In this document: in pieces, positions 63,791 to 64,000 of the stretch | How positions within the stretch are numbered: the first letter of the stretch is position 1 | Layout: every line of letters begins with the position of its first letter | Source of the DNA: Hippophae tibetana | Taxonomy: Eukaryota; Streptophyta; Magnoliopsida; Rosales; Elaeagnaceae | Length of the DNA stretch: 64,000 nucleotides | Assembly: GCA_037013495.1 (NCBI GenBank) | Contig: CM072811.1 | Span: 26,972,159 to 27,036,158, forward strand | Direction of reading: 5' to 3' | Translations under genes and position numbers: made by a program | The notes under the pieces: model-generated | What the model was told of the DNA's origin: nothing | Databases searched by the model: none | What the model saw: the letters and a program-made list of their open reading frames with translations, nothing else

Positions 63791-64000
63791 TAGTTTTTTT
63801 GTTTTTGAGCTTCTTGATTCCTCTAACTATTTAAAGGTCATTTATCATGTCAGTAAGACTTCGACTATACCAAACAAGCTTAACTAAGAAACTTGTAGAG
63901 TATCAAACTTCTCACAACTCAAGATAGCTCCATTAAGAACGATCATTGACCATCCCACTTTGATACCAATTGTTGAGTAAAATTTAGAATACACAACTCT

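Larger units (their letters stand above)
41730..64000 (+). repeat. Tandem segmental duplication, unit B (partial)
   Basis: This is the second, direct copy of the unit starting at 2541. It lacks the four large insertions found in unit A, so it shows the empty target sites. It carries one private insertion, a gypsy-like solo LTR at 45007-46971. It also keeps about 2 kb (50930-52980) missing from A. The copy is truncated by the window end inside the downstream copia element, just past the start of that element's right LTR. Confidence 0.9.
59255..64000 (-). mobile_element. Decayed Ty1/copia element downstream of U-box copy B (runs off the window)
   Basis: The left LTR is 59255-59806. The body on the minus strand runs through RNase H, RT, integrase, protease and gag. 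The primer site (TTGGTATCAAAGTGGGATGG on the minus strand, about 63955-63972) precedes the right LTR, which begins TGTTGAGTAAAATTTAG at about 63973 and is cut by the window end. It is the counterpart of 25826-40230 without the CACTA. Confidence 0.88.

Noticed and set aside
1-64000. CRISPR arrays, rRNA and tRNA genes
   Set aside because: No regularly spaced short repeats with unique spacers, no rRNA-like blocks and no complete tRNA was seen. tRNA-like words are primer sites of retroelements.

Overview
The window is AT-rich nuclear DNA from a flowering plant, most likely a eudicot. This rests on spliced plant U-box genes, Ty1/copia and Ty3/gypsy LTR retrotransposons with plant-type primer sites, a CACTA DNA transposon with plant TNP2/Transposase_24/Ulp1 modules, and endogenous pararetrovirus debris. 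I cannot name the species. No rRNA, tRNA or CRISPR was recognised. All identities are by eye; no alignment or search was run.

The dominant structure is a tandem segmental duplication. Unit A starts at about 2541 and unit B at about 41730 and runs past the window end. Each unit carries, in order: a short tandem-repeat array (2849-3570 / 42036-42710), unrecognised AT-rich DNA, a decayed minus-strand caulimovirid-like pararetrovirus copy (about 5900-9530 / 47080-51600), a plus-strand U-box/ARM E3 ubiquitin ligase gene of the PUB5/PUB45 type, and a decayed minus-strand copia element directly behind the gene (25826-40230 / 59255->64000).

The only host gene is the U-box ligase. Copy B (54442-58957) has five coding exons with GT-AG introns and an open frame of about 754 codons, and looks functional. 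Copy A (10641-25523) is a pseudogene. It has a copia element in intron 1, a 1.4-kb insertion inside the U-box exon, a non-autonomous LTR element in intron 4, several indels and stops, and a deletion of about 2 kb that removed its upstream region.

Because unit B supplies empty sites for the insertions in A and vice versa, the insertions can be ordered. The pararetrovirus and the downstream copia element are shared and so predate the duplication. The copia element at 10958-15956, the 18128-19541 insert, the LTR element at 20419-24433 (itself hit by a small CACTA at 20884-21728), the 9.5-kb CACTA at 30247-39719 and the gypsy-like solo LTR in B (45007-46971) came afterwards.

The left edge (1 to about 960) is the gag and 5' LTR border of a minus-strand Ty3/gypsy element running off the window. 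The spacer between units (40231-41729) holds a small inverted-repeat element and otherwise nothing recognisable.
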